DNA of 64,000 bases from Actinoplanes palleronii (GTDB lineage Bacteria > Actinomycetota > Actinomycetes > Mycobacteriales > Micromonosporaceae). The stretch's first letter is position 1. Every line of letters begins with the position of its first letter. Below, piece by piece: positions 31,441-39,801 of the stretch. The notes under the pieces were generated by a model, which was not told the origin of the DNA, did no database searches, and saw only the letters and a program-made list of their open reading frames with translations. The position numbers were made by a program, and so were the translations under genes. The DNA lies in the NCBI RefSeq assembly GCF_016862315.1, contig NZ_BOMS01000139.1, positions 1-64,000 of the forward strand. The letters are read 5' to 3'.

Positions 31441-33011
31441 TCTTCACTCCGTCGCAGCTGGGATTCTTCCAGGTCGAGCTCGCGCTGGGCGCGGACCAGC
31501 ACCTCCTCCGGGATCCGCCCCTCGTTCCGGGCGATCTTGAAGACGTGCCGTTCAGCTCTGATCATCTCGCGCCGGAGCCGCCCGTACGCCACCGAGGGTG
31601 TTTCGTCACGCTGATTGCCGAGCCGTTCCCAGGCGTTGTTGGACCGGCTCTCCACCAGACCACGCAGCCGGTCGACCACCGAGGCGGGCGCGCCGTCCGC
31701 GTGCACCTCGAGGGCCTCGAGCGCGGCCCGGCTGGCCGAGTGCTGCACTCCGGCCTCGGCCAGAGCGTCCTGCGCGCTGGTGTCCTCGCGCACCCCGAGC
31801 GCCTTGGCCAGGGCGGGCAGCGTGGTGCCCTGCAGCAGCAGGGTGAGCACGATGACCGCGAACGCGATGAAGATGAACAGCTCCCGCGGGTAGTACGGGA
31901 CGTCCTTCTGGGTGAGCGGGGGCAGGGTCTGCGCGGCGGCCAGGGTGACCACACCGCGCATCCCGGCCCAGGCGATCACGGTCGGGACGGTGATCGGCGG
32001 GCGGGCCTCCCGGTTGCGGACCCGCGGGATCAGCCGGGCCAGGTACGTGGCCGGGTACATCCAGACGAACCGGAGCAGCACCAGCGCGCCGAAGACCAGT
32101 GAGGTGACCTGCGCCGTGGTGGCCCAGTCGGTCTCGATGCTCTGCAGCACCGACCGCAGCTGCAGGCCGACCAGCAGGAACACCACCCCCTCCAGGAGGA
32201 ACGTGGTGAGCCGCCAGACCGCGTCCATCTGCAGCCGGGAGGTGGCCGAGAGCAGGTACGGGATCCGGTGCCCGAGGTACAGCCCGGCGATCACCACGGC
32301 CACCACGCTGGACGCGCCGAGCTCCTCCGCGACGATCACCACGACGAACGGGGTGAGCAGCGACACCGCGTCGTCCAGCAGCGAATCCTCGATCCACTTG
32401 TGCAGCTTGGCCGCGCCGACCGCGGCGACCATGCCGATCACCAGGCCGCCGCCGGCCTTGAGGGCCACCTGACCGGTGATGTCCCAGAACCCGACCCCGA
32501 TACCGGACAGCGCGCCCACCGACACCCGCACCAGCACCAGCGCGGTGGCGTCGTTGAGCAGGCTCTCGCCCTCCAGGATGGTGACCACCCGGCGGGGCAG
32601 GCCGACCCGGCGGGCGATCGCGGTGGCCGAGACCGCGTCCGGCGGCGCGACGATCGCGCCGAGGGCGATGCAGGCCGCCAGCGGCGCCTGCGGGAGCAGC
32701 CAATGGACGGCGAAACCGATCACGAACGCGCTGAGCAGCACCAACCCGACCGCGAGCAGCAGGATCGGCCGCAGCGCGAGCCGGAACGCGGGCACCGAGG
32801 TCTGCAGGGCGGCCACGTAGAGCAGCGGCGGCAGGATCCCGATCAGGACCAGCTCCGGCTCCAGGTGCGCTTCCGGGAACCCCGGCACGTACGACAGCCC
32901 GAGCCCGGCCACCAGCAGGACCAGGGGCGCCACGAAACCCAGCCGGCGCGCGAGGGCCGCCCCGACGACCGCGATCGCCACCAGTACGACCGTGTCGACG
33001 ATGCTCTCCAT
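31437..33011 (-). CDS. CPA1-family Na+/H+ antiporter
   Basis: The 524-residue protein has about 12 membrane segments in residues 1-400 and a cytoplasmic tail of about 110 residues rich in Arg and Glu. The transport-site region AIVAPPDAVSATAIARRVGL and the ESLLNDATALVLVR motif, with its Asn-Asp pair, mark it as a NhaP/YjcE-type monovalent cation/proton antiporter. ATG at 33011. The UBP zinc finger gene is coupled at its 3' end. Confidence 0.93.
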   Translation of the reverse strand: MESIVDTVVLVAIAVVGAALARRLGFVAPLVLLVAGLGLSYVPGFPEAHLEPELVLIGILPPLLYVAALQTSVPAFRLALRPILLLAVGLVLLSAFVIGFAVHWLLPQAPLAACIALGAIVAPPDAVSATAIARRVGLPRRVVTILEGESLLNDATALVLVRVSVGALSGIGVGFWDITGQVALKAGGGLVIGMVAAVGAAKLHKWIEDSLLDDAVSLLTPFVVVIVAEELGASSVVAVVIAGLYLGHRIPYLLSATSRLQMDAVWRLTTFLLEGVVFLLVGLQLRSVLQSIETDWATTAQVTSLVFGALVLLRFVWMYPATYLARLIPRVRNREARPPITVPTVIAWAGMRGVVTLAAAQTLPPLTQKDVPYYPRELFIFIAFAVIVLTLLLQGTTLPALAKALGVREDTSAQDALAEAGVQHSASRAALEALEVHADGAPASVVDRLRGLVESRSNNAWERLGNQRDETPSVAYGRLRREMIRAERHVFKIARNEGRIPEEVLVRAQRELDLEESQLRRSEE

Positions 33012-33027
33012 GGCCGGAAACCTTAGT

Positions 33028-33618
33028 TCAGGCCGTACTGGTGACTCTCGACCGTGCCACCGTGGCCGCGTACGTGCCGTCCAGACCTTCCCTGGTCCAG
33101 ACCCCGTCGACCGAGAAAACGTACGGCGTCGCCGGGGTGAGACCGGTCACCGTGGCGGTCATCCAGCCGCACCCGGTCGGGGTGACCGTGATCCACCCGG
33201 GCACCTCCGGCTGCGGGCCGGTCACCAGGTCCTCACTGACCGCGATGATCCGGTACTGGACCAGCGTCCGGCCGCCCGGGTTGTACCACTTCACCACGGC
33301 AGTGGTCTTGCCCGTGGTGACCGTCATCCCGTTGATCGCGCCACCCAGGTACGTGCCCGGGTTGCAGGAGGTGCCGCTCGGCCGCGGGGTGGGCGACGGC
33401 GACGTGGTCGGCGACAGCGTGACGGCGGCCGAGGTGGCCCGCGGCGCGAACGTCACCGTGGGCGACGGAGTGACGCTGCCGGTGGCGATCAGCAGCCAGT
33501 CCGTGCCGCTCGGCGACGGCGCGGCCTGCGGGGCCGGTGTCGAGGCACAGGCCGCCAGCAGCAGCGGCCCGGCGATCATGGGCAGAATGACGGCGGCGGC
33601 TTTCCGAATCCCCAGCAC
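33028..33618 (-). CDS. Lipoprotein with fibronectin III-like domain
   Basis: The 196-residue product has a lipoprotein signal with lipobox LLAAC (Cys at about residue 24). A Pro/Thr/Ser-rich spacer (about 25-80) follows, and then a domain with features of fibronectin type III (TTAVVKWYNPGGRTLVQYRI and VTGLTPATPYVFSVDG). Two cysteines in the domain may pair. The likely location is the outer face of the membrane or the cell wall. The start is GTG at 33618. The upstream AAGGA is unusually close, so the start is uncertain. Confidence 0.75.
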   Translation of the reverse strand: MLGIRKAAAVILPMIAGPLLLAACASTPAPQAAPSPSGTDWLLIATGSVTPSPTVTFAPRATSAAVTLSPTTSPSPTPRPSGTSCNPGTYLGGAINGMTVTTGKTTAVVKWYNPGGRTLVQYRIIAVSEDLVTGPQPEVPGWITVTPTGCGWMTATVTGLTPATPYVFSVDGVWTREGLDGTYAATVARSRVTSTA

Positions 33619-33703
33619 GTCCTTCAGGTTCGGGCGGACGCACCGGGGACTTAGCGCATCCGGCCGGCCGCCACCCGGCTGCTACCCGATCACTCCGAGC
33701 CGC

Positions 33704-34384
33704 TCACCGGGCCGCGAAGTGCTCCCGGGCCCGGCGGGCCAGGTCCTTGGTGGCGGCCGAGTTCACCCAGGTGCCGAGGACCACGCCGGCGCCCGGGACG
33801 AGTTTGGCGAACATCTTGCGGGCCGCGCGCACCCCGGCCATCTGGGCGAGCTTGAGGCTGAGCTTGAGCAGCGTCCCGCCGAGCGGGCCGCCCTGCGAGC
33901 CGGTGAAGATCCGGCTGGCGCGTTCCCGGCCGGCCGCCACCCCGAGTGCGGTCCGCGCGGTCTCGGCCACCTTGTGCACCCGCTGCAGGACCAGCAGGTC
34001 GGTGGCGCGCTCCGGTGCGGCCGGGTCGGCGTCGTACGCCGCGGCGATGTGCAGCACCATCCGGGCCTGGGTCCAGGCCAGCACCCCGACGTCGAGCACC
34101 GCGCCGGGCAGGCCGGCCGCGCCGGAGACCGCGCCGGAGAGGCGGGCCAGCGTGGTGAAGTGCTTGACGGCCAGGCCGGCCAGCTCGTCCGGGGTGATGC
34201 CGGGGCGGTCGGCGCGGATCCGGGCGGCCCAGCCGGCCGCTTCCGGGCCGAGCCGGCGGACGGCGTCCAGGGCGAGGTGCTCGGCCGCGTACTGCGGGTC
34301 GGCCTTCATCCGGGACCAGAGGGTGCCGGGTGGGACGGAGGTGTCGTCGGTGGGCGGGGAGACCGGTACCGGGTGCTGGCTCAA
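33704..34384 (-). CDS. EcsC-family protein
   Basis: The 226-residue protein resembles the EcsC family. Glycine-rich hydrophobic segments (AVSGAAGLPGAVLDVGVLAW and FAKLVPGAGVVLGTWVNSAA) alternate with basic amphipathic helices. EcsC proteins are membrane-associated with unclear biochemistry. The start is TTG at 34384, supported by AGGAG with about seven bases spacing. It is divergent from the PAC2 gene. The gap 34385-34657 holds no gene that I can support. Confidence 0.75.
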   Translation of the reverse strand: MSQHPVPVSPPTDDTSVPPGTLWSRMKADPQYAAEHLALDAVRRLGPEAAGWAARIRADRPGITPDELAGLAVKHFTTLARLSGAVSGAAGLPGAVLDVGVLAWTQARMVLHIAAAYDADPAAPERATDLLVLQRVHKVAETARTALGVAAGRERASRIFTGSQGGPLGGTLLKLSLKLAQMAGVRAARKMFAKLVPGAGVVLGTWVNSAATKDLARRAREHFAAR

Positions 34385-34657
34385 CGATCACTCCTGGGGG
34401 GCGAGGCGGCGACCTACCCCCATAGTGGCGACCGGGCGCACGTCGGTTGCTCGTACCCGGGAACTTTTCGTGTTCACCGTCACAGCGCGGGCAGCGTCGG
34501 AAATCCGGCACGATCCACTGCGGCACGCCTGGCGGACGGTGTTCGTACGCCATGATTCGGGCATGGTCCCGCAGCGGTCCGGAATGAACTCCCCGGCCTC
34601 GCTGTTCCCAGCGGAAAGCCCGCGTCAGCGGGCATCATCTTCGAGGAGGTCCGCAGC

Positions 34658-35563
34658 GTGCTCGACCCACACGGGCTCTACGACGTGGCCGGCGAGCTGC
34701 CGGCCCTGGACGGCCCGGTGCTCATCCAGGCGCTCACCGGGTTCGTCGACGCGGGCAGCGCGATCCAGCTCTCCCGGGAGAACCTCCTGGAGAACCTGGA
34801 GAGCGAGGTCGTCGCGACCTTCGACCTGGACCAGCTCCTCGACTACCGGTCCCGCCGCCCTCCGATGATCTTCGTGGCTGATCACTTCGAGAGCTACGAG
34901 GACCCGGTCCTCGCCCTGCACCTGGTCAAGGACCAGCTGGGCACCCCGTTCCTGCTGCTCGCCGGCCCCGAGCCGGACCTGCAGTGGGAGCGCTTCATCG
35001 CGGCCGTGACCGGGCTGATCGAGAAGCTCGGCGTCACGGTCACGGTCGGGCTGAACGCGATACCGATGGCCGTGCCGCACACCCGGCCGGTCAGCCTCAC
35101 CGCGCACGCCACCGACCGCAGCCTGATCGGTCAGCACGAGTCCTGGCTGCAGCGGGTCCAGGTGCCGGCCAGCGTGGGCAACCTGCTGGAGTTCCGGCTC
35201 GGGCAGAACGGGCACGACGCGCTCGGGTACGCCGCGCACGTGCCGCACTACCTGGCACAGACCGGCTATCCGGCCGCCGCCGAGCTGCTGCTCGACTCGG
35301 TCTCCGGGGTGACCGGGCTGGCCCTGCCGACCGGCAAGCTGCGCGACTCGGCCGAGCTGGTCCGCGAGGAAGTGGACAAGCAGATCGCCGACGACGAGCA
35401 GGCGGCCCGGCTGGTCACCTCGCTGGAGGCGCAGTACGACGCGTTCCTGCGCGGCCGGCAGAACAACCTGCTCGTCGACTCCGACCAGGCGCTGCCGACC
35501 GCTGAGGAGCTCGGCGCGGAGCTGGAGCGATTCCTGGCCGAGCAGACTCGGGACGAGAACTAG
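34658..35563 (+). CDS. PAC2-family protein
   Basis: The 301-residue protein belongs to the PAC2 (proteasome assembly chaperone 2) superfamily. It has the early GPVLIQALTGFVDAGSAIQL strand-loop, LLLAGPEPDLQWERF, and the conserved central segment MAVPHTRPVSLTAHATD. Actinobacterial members are common and usually encoded apart from the proteasome locus; their role is not settled. GTG at 34658 has a GAGGAGG site eight bases upstream. The stop is followed by T-rich DNA and then the convergent esterase gene. Confidence 0.88.
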   Translation: MLDPHGLYDVAGELPALDGPVLIQALTGFVDAGSAIQLSRENLLENLESEVVATFDLDQLLDYRSRRPPMIFVADHFESYEDPVLALHLVKDQLGTPFLLLAGPEPDLQWERFIAAVTGLIEKLGVTVTVGLNAIPMAVPHTRPVSLTAHATDRSLIGQHESWLQRVQVPASVGNLLEFRLGQNGHDALGYAAHVPHYLAQTGYPAAAELLLDSVSGVTGLALPTGKLRDSAELVREEVDKQIADDEQAARLVTSLEAQYDAFLRGRQNNLLVDSDQALPTAEELGAELERFLAEQTRDEN

Positions 35564-35587
35564 TTTTTTCGGCTTTTTCCGGTTAAT

Positions 35588-36349
35588 TCAGTCTTTTCGA
35601 GTTTTCGTCCGGTTCAACAGGAAGTCGATGACGGCCGGGAGTTGCGCGTCCCAGTAGTCCCAGGCGTGCTCTCCCGGCCCGAACGCCGCGTCCAGCTCCA
35701 CCCCGTTGGTCCGGCACGCGGCGGCGAACCGCCGGTTCTGCGCCAGCAGGTGGTCCTCGGTGCCGCAGCGCAGCATCAGCCGGGGCAGGCGTACCGGGTC
35801 GGCCTCGCGCAGCAGGTGCATCAGGTCCTCGTCGCCGCCGGCCACCACGCGATCGCCGAAGACCCGCGCCACCAGGGCGCGCATGTGCGGCCGCAGGTCA
35901 TGATCCTGGATGTACGCCAGGTCGAGCGCACCGGACAGCGTCGCCGCCGCCGCGAACCGCTCCGGCTCGCGCAGCGCCCACTTCATCGCGCCGTAGCCGC
36001 CCATCGACAACCCGGCGACGAACGTGTCCTCGCGCCGCCCGGAGACCCGGAAGAACTGCCCGACCGTGGCCGGCAGCTCGGCGGAGAGAAAATCCCAGAA
36101 CCTCATTCCGTACGCTTCGTTGGCGTAGAAGCTGCGGTGCACCTGCGGCATGACCACGGCCAGCCCCTGCGCGGCGGCGTACCGCTCAACCGAGGTGAAC
36201 CGGCTCCACGCGCTGTGATCGTCGGACAGCCCGTGCAGCAGGTAGAGCACCGGAGGCGGGTCACCGGCTCGGGTGTCGGGCAGCAGAACGGTCATCGAGG
36301 TGCGCAGTTCCAGCGCCTCGGAGTCGAAATCACACCGGATCAGGGCCAC
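35588..36349 (-). CDS. Alpha/beta-hydrolase esterase (esterase D-like)
   Basis: The 253-residue protein is a PF00756-type putative esterase. It has the oxyanion-hole segment YLLHGLSDDHSAW, the nucleophile elbow GLSMGGYGAMKWAL, Asp in CGTEDHLL and His in GEHAWDYWD. No signal peptide is visible with the start at GTG 36349, which gives the family-typical N-terminus ALIRCDFDSEAL. ATG at 36397 would add 16 residues. Substrates are probably small acyl esters; nothing nearby narrows this. Confidence 0.85.
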   Translation of the reverse strand: MALIRCDFDSEALELRTSMTVLLPDTRAGDPPPVLYLLHGLSDDHSAWSRFTSVERYAAAQGLAVVMPQVHRSFYANEAYGMRFWDFLSAELPATVGQFFRVSGRREDTFVAGLSMGGYGAMKWALREPERFAAAATLSGALDLAYIQDHDLRPHMRALVARVFGDRVVAGGDEDLMHLLREADPVRLPRLMLRCGTEDHLLAQNRRFAAACRTNGVELDAAFGPGEHAWDYWDAQLPAVIDFLLNRTKTRKD

Positions 36350-36446
36350 CCCGCCATTCTCTGCCACGGACGACGCCCCGTCGCCCACTCTTCCCATCCC
36401 TCGGCGCCGCACCTGCCCCGGCAACCGGCGGCCTCGGACTAGCTGG

Positions 36447-37076
36447 TCAAGCCGGGCGGTGCAGTGGGAACTGAGGACTATCGGTGAGCCGGAGGGCCGG
36501 CCATTCCGGGCTCGGCTGGAAGTCGGTGTAGGTGCCGTCGAAGGGGAACTCTCGGGCCTCGATCTGCTTGATGAGCCGGTTGCCTTCAGCACGGATCGTC
36601 TCGGCCGTGTCGGCGTCGAAGTAGCTGGGGTCACCGATGCGTTCGTCGAACTCGTCGACGTCCTTCCACTCCCACTCCCGCTGCGGCGTCACGACGATGT
36701 CCAGGACGTGGTCGCCGGTGTCCACGCTGCCCGGCCGCCGGACGCAGGGGGCTTCGAGGTTGACATACCAGCCGGTGAACCGGCCCTTTTCGAAGAACCA
36801 CCACACGGAATGGGCAGCCGCGGGTGGCATGAGGACCAGGATGTCGCGGCCCTCCCAGAGGTGGACTGTCAGCTTCGGATCGCGCATCCGGTCGACGGTG
36901 ATCTCATGCTGGGTGTTGCCGTCGGCGTCGATGAGCCGGGCGAATTCACTGCCCTCAGGATGCCAGAGCAGCAGGCCTGACTCGTCATCACTGATCACGC
37001 GCATCGGCTGGGCCCAGGTGCACCAGGGTCCGCGTAGGTATCGACGAGTGATGACCTGTCCCGGCTCGAAAGGCAT
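36447..37076 (-). CDS. DUF402 (FomD-like) phosphatase-family protein
   Basis: The 209-residue protein fits DUF402/FomD-like proteins. It has the aromatic-rich ILVLMPPAAAHSVWWFFEKG, then FTGWYVNLEAPCVRRPGSVD and an acidic metal-binding stretch HVLDIVVTPQREWEWKDVDEFDE. Characterised relatives hydrolyse nucleotide phosphates or related phospho-compounds. Start ATG at 37076. It is monocistronic, and no neighbour gives a pathway. Confidence 0.8.
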   Translation of the reverse strand: MPFEPGQVITRRYLRGPWCTWAQPMRVISDDESGLLLWHPEGSEFARLIDADGNTQHEITVDRMRDPKLTVHLWEGRDILVLMPPAAAHSVWWFFEKGRFTGWYVNLEAPCVRRPGSVDTGDHVLDIVVTPQREWEWKDVDEFDERIGDPSYFDADTAETIRAEGNRLIKQIEAREFPFDGTYTDFQPSPEWPALRLTDSPQFPLHRPA

Positions 37077-37263
37077 CGCGGCAGCCTAGCCGATCGTGGT
37101 CGTCCGGCGGCTTGGTCCCAGCGGGGTTCATGGGGTGCGAAAGGCCGTCCTATATGTCGACCCTCGTCACGCCGCAACGAGTGCCGCAGGGTAGGTCCGG
37201 ACACCGCAAGGTTCGACTGGACGGGACATGCCACGCGACGGTTGAGCGGTTGGGAATGTCGTA

Positions 37264-37296
37264 CCCCTCGATTAGTATGTATGTACGAACGAGGGG
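37264..37296. promoter_or_regulatory. Inverted repeat in promoter region of the gene at 37367
   Basis: CCCCTCG (37264-37270) and CGAGGGG (37290-37296) flank an unusually AT-rich 19-base core with repeated ATGTA. The site lies about 70-100 bp upstream of the GTG at 37367, inside a 290 bp gap (37077-37366) that holds no gene. It may be an operator or a promoter-overlapping hairpin. Confidence 0.4.
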
Positions 37297-37366
37297 CCCT
37301 GAGCTGCTGATCTTCGGCTGATCCTTCGGGTGATTCCGGCTGTGCAGCGCGAGTGAGGAGACCGAC

Positions 37367-38038
37367 GTGACCACGTCCACCCTGTCCACGATCTCGACCA
37401 ACCCCGTGCCCGTCATCCCGCCCTACGCCACCATGCTCGGCTTCACCCGGTACATCTCCCGCACCGGTCCCGCGAAGGCGACGTTCGTCGGCGGGCTGCG
37501 CAAGCAGCGGGAGCGGCGCACCGGTTTCAACCCGCACAGCCAGCTGGTCAAGGCGCTCAAGGCGGACATCGCGTTCCGCACCGGCGGGAGCTATCTCGGC
37601 GGCGTCGTCGACCTGGTGAAAGACCGCTGGAAGCCGCTGTACGAGTCGCTGCGCGCCGGCGCCCGCAGCTACCTCACGTCCCTCGGCGACCCCGAGCAGA
37701 TCGCCCTGATCCAGACCCGCGACGCCCTGGCCAGCGTCGGCCCGCTCGCCGTGAAGATCAACCCGCACTTCGGGCTGCGCTTCGCCGACGGCCACCGCGA
37801 GGCGGTCCGGCTGCACTTCGACGAGGAGCCGCCGAACCCGGAGCTGCTCACCGCCATGCTCCACCTGATGGCCCGCCACATGGAGCAGATCCTCCCGGAC
37901 GCCGAGCCGGTCCTCGTCGACCTGCGCCGCGGCGTCACCCACCGCCTGAGCCCGGCCGCCCGGCCGGGCGACGTGGAGAGCTGGCTGGCCGGCGAGGCGG
38001 CCGCTTTCACCGCCATGTGGTCCGCCACCGCCGCCTGA
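37367..38038 (+). CDS. Conserved-looking hypothetical protein
   Basis: I do not recognise this 223-residue protein. It has an unstructured Thr/Ser N-terminus (about 1-20) and a basic segment (GGLRKQRERRTGFNPHSQLVK). The rest is a mixed alpha/beta domain with FGLRFADGHREAVRLHFDEE, and the C-terminus is a helix rich in Ala. No signal peptide or membrane segment is present. GTG at 37367 has a GAGGAG site eight to nine bases upstream, which supports expression. Codon use is like the neighbours. Downstream is a strong hairpin. Confidence 0.7.
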   Translation: MTTSTLSTISTNPVPVIPPYATMLGFTRYISRTGPAKATFVGGLRKQRERRTGFNPHSQLVKALKADIAFRTGGSYLGGVVDLVKDRWKPLYESLRAGARSYLTSLGDPEQIALIQTRDALASVGPLAVKINPHFGLRFADGHREAVRLHFDEEPPNPELLTAMLHLMARHMEQILPDAEPVLVDLRRGVTHRLSPAARPGDVESWLAGEAAAFTAMWSATAA

Positions 38039-38153
38039 CCGTTCCCGCGGCACCCTGCGACTCCCGGCCACGCCGGCCGCCCGGCCTGGCCGGGTCCCAC
38101 CCTCTGCCGCTCTCACCCCGGGCTCGCTGCCCGGGTCCCACCTTCCTGCCGTG

Positions 38154-38182
38154 CTCACCCCGGGCTCGCTGCCCGGGGTGAG
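38154..38182. terminator. Strong hairpin, probable terminator
   Basis: A perfect 12-bp stem (CTCACCCCGGGC and its complement) closes a TCGCT loop. A partial second copy of the same sequence (38112-38135, stem CCCGGGC) lies just upstream. No T-tract follows, as is common in actinomycetes. It probably ends the transcript of the gene at 37367. Confidence 0.65.
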
Positions 38183-38196
38183 TCGTTAGGGTGGGT

Positions 38197-38334
38197 GGTG
38201 TGAGTCAGTTCTCCGGCGTTCTGTCGCCGCCGCGCCGCTGAGTGGAGCGCGTGCCGCGCCGTCCGGGCTGAGCTCGGACGGCTGTTCTGGGCTGCGTTCC
38301 GCTGCCGGTCCAGACCGACTCACACCAGCGGAGC
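38197..38334 (+). promoter_or_regulatory. Candidate structured 5' leader of the EamA transporter gene
   Basis: A long-range stem can form between GGTGTGAGTC (38197-38206) and GACTCACACC (38317-38326). It encloses at least one strong internal hairpin, GCCGTCCG (38258-38265) with CGGACGGC (38275-38282). The base at the 3' end of this stem also begins a second helix: GTTCCGCTG (38296-38304) with CAGCGGAGC (38326-38334), which would bury the GGAG ribosome binding site of the transporter gene. Closing stem, internal hairpins and a competing helix over the ribosome binding site are the architecture of a translational riboswitch. I recognise no known class. Confidence 0.45.
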
Positions 38335-38338
38335 AATC

Positions 38339-39349
38339 GTGTTCTCGTTCTTTCCCTCGCGCCCGTCCCGCCCCTCGGATTCCACGCATTCCTCGCGCCC
38401 CTCGCATTCCCCGCGCCCCTCGTGGCTTTCAGGCTCCTCGGCCGGTGCTCGGCTGAGCCTGCTGCAGTTGTCCGTCGCCGGGGTTCTCTGGGGCACCGCG
38501 GGCGTCGTCGTCCAGGTCGTCGCCCGGCGTACCGGGCTCGGCGCCGTCGCGATCGGGTTCTATCGGCTGCTGTTCGCGGCCGGGGCCATGCTGATTCTCG
38601 GGCGGGGTTCCCGGCGGCAGATCGGGGCGGCGTTCCGGTCCGCCCCGGTGGCGGTGATCGCGGGCGGGGTCGGGCTCGCCGCGTACCAGGCCCTGTATTT
38701 TCTCGCGGTGCGCCTCACCGGGGTCAGCGTCGCCACGGTGGTCAGTCTCGGGCTCGCTCCGGTGCTGCTCAGCGCGTGGGAGACGATCCGCACCCGGCAG
38801 CGGCCCGGCAACGCCGAGCTCGGGGCCACCGCGGCGGCGATCATCGGCCTGGTGCTGATCTCGGCCGCCGCCGGCACGGGTTCCGCCGGGACCCTGGGGC
38901 TGCTCGCCGCGGTCGCGTCCGGCACCGTCTACGCCGGGGCGACGGCACTCAGCCGGCGCACCACCCAGGGTGTCCCGCCGCTCGTCCTGACCACGCTGTC
39001 CTGCACGATCGGCGCGATCACGCTGGCGCCGATCGCGCTGGCGCAGGGGGTGACGTTCGCGCCGAGCGGCGAGACCCTCGCGCTGCTGACCTACCTGGGC
39101 GTGATCACCACGGCTCTGGCGTACGCATGCTTCTACACCGGGCTGCGGCACACCACCGGCAGCGTGGCCGTGGTCGTGACCCTGCTGGAACCGCTCGCCG
39201 CCGCACTACTGGCGGTCGTGCTGCTCGGCGAGCCGTTGACCGTGCCGACGATCGTCGGGGGTCTGCTGCTGCTCGGCGCGGTGACCACCCTCTACCTGGA
39301 CACCGACCGGCCCAGCAAAGACCTCCAACCGGCACCCCTGACTGACTGA
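38339..39349 (+). CDS. EamA/DMT-family exporter
   Basis: The 336-residue protein has a Ser/Pro-rich N-terminal tail of about 38 residues and then ten hydrophobic segments in two EamA repeats. Family features include ALYFLAVRLTGVSVATVVSL, LAYACFYTGLRHTTGSVAVV and the late TLLEPLAAALLAVVLLGEPL motif. DMT exporters of this type move amino acids or other small metabolites out of the cell. GTG at 38339 has GGAG five bases upstream, within the candidate structured leader. The tail repeats the SRPS motif and is probably unstructured. Confidence 0.9.
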   Translation: MFSFFPSRPSRPSDSTHSSRPSHSPRPSWLSGSSAGARLSLLQLSVAGVLWGTAGVVVQVVARRTGLGAVAIGFYRLLFAAGAMLILGRGSRRQIGAAFRSAPVAVIAGGVGLAAYQALYFLAVRLTGVSVATVVSLGLAPVLLSAWETIRTRQRPGNAELGATAAAIIGLVLISAAAGTGSAGTLGLLAAVASGTVYAGATALSRRTTQGVPPLVLTTLSCTIGAITLAPIALAQGVTFAPSGETLALLTYLGVITTALAYACFYTGLRHTTGSVAVVVTLLEPLAAALLAVVLLGEPLTVPTIVGGLLLLGAVTTLYLDTDRPSKDLQPAPLTD

Positions 39350-39370
39350 CCGCGCCACGCCCAGGCCCCT

Positions 39371-39484
39371 CGGCTGGTGCTCACGGTCGCTTCGACGGCC
39401 TTGAGGCAGCCGCCACCACCAGCCGGCCGAGGCCGGGCGGCTGGCGCTCACGGTCGCCTCAACCCGCTCGATGCAGCCAACAGC
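39371..39484. repeat. Two diverged palindromic elements
   Basis: Two degenerate cousins of the CAGGGGTG family (39371-39424 and 39439-39484) keep the outer arms GGCTGGTGCTCA and CACCAGCC, or close variants, but have a different core (CGGTCGCYTC). They precede two better-conserved copies, so the gap 39350-39801 after the EamA gene carries four elements in a row. The rest of this 452 bp gap holds no gene; a TAATGT (39773-39778) near its end is a possible -10 box. Confidence 0.6.
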
Positions 39485-39524
39485 CGACATCGCTTCCGCT
39501 CTGGCCGCAAACTCATTCCGGCCT

Positions 39525-39641
39525 CGGCTGGGTTCTGGGGGTGTGTCAGTGGGGGTGAGACACCCCTGAGGGCCAGCCTGCTTTCGCGGGCTGGCCCTCA
39601 GCGGTGTTTTACGGGTCGGGAGACACCGCTGAGGGCCAGCC
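39525..39641. repeat. Pair of adjacent palindromic elements
   Basis: Two family members lie head to tail (39525-39578 and 39589-39641), each with outer arms of the GGCTGG/CCAGCC type. The right arm of the first and left arm of the second are also complementary (GGCCAGCC and GGCTGGCC around 39571-39596), so several alternative hairpins are possible. The second has a GCGGTGTTTT/AGACACCGCT core. Confidence 0.8.
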
Positions 39642-39801
39642 GAGGGTCGTGACTCGCGCTTGGGGCGGGAGTGAGGCGGGCGTCGCGGGCTTTACCTCGT
39701 AACGAAGAAATTTGATCGGTGCGAGCTGGGTCACAATCCGCTACGTCTGGTCAACGTGGGCTCACGCATTGCTAATGTGGTCGGCCGAACGGGGGGAACA
39801 T

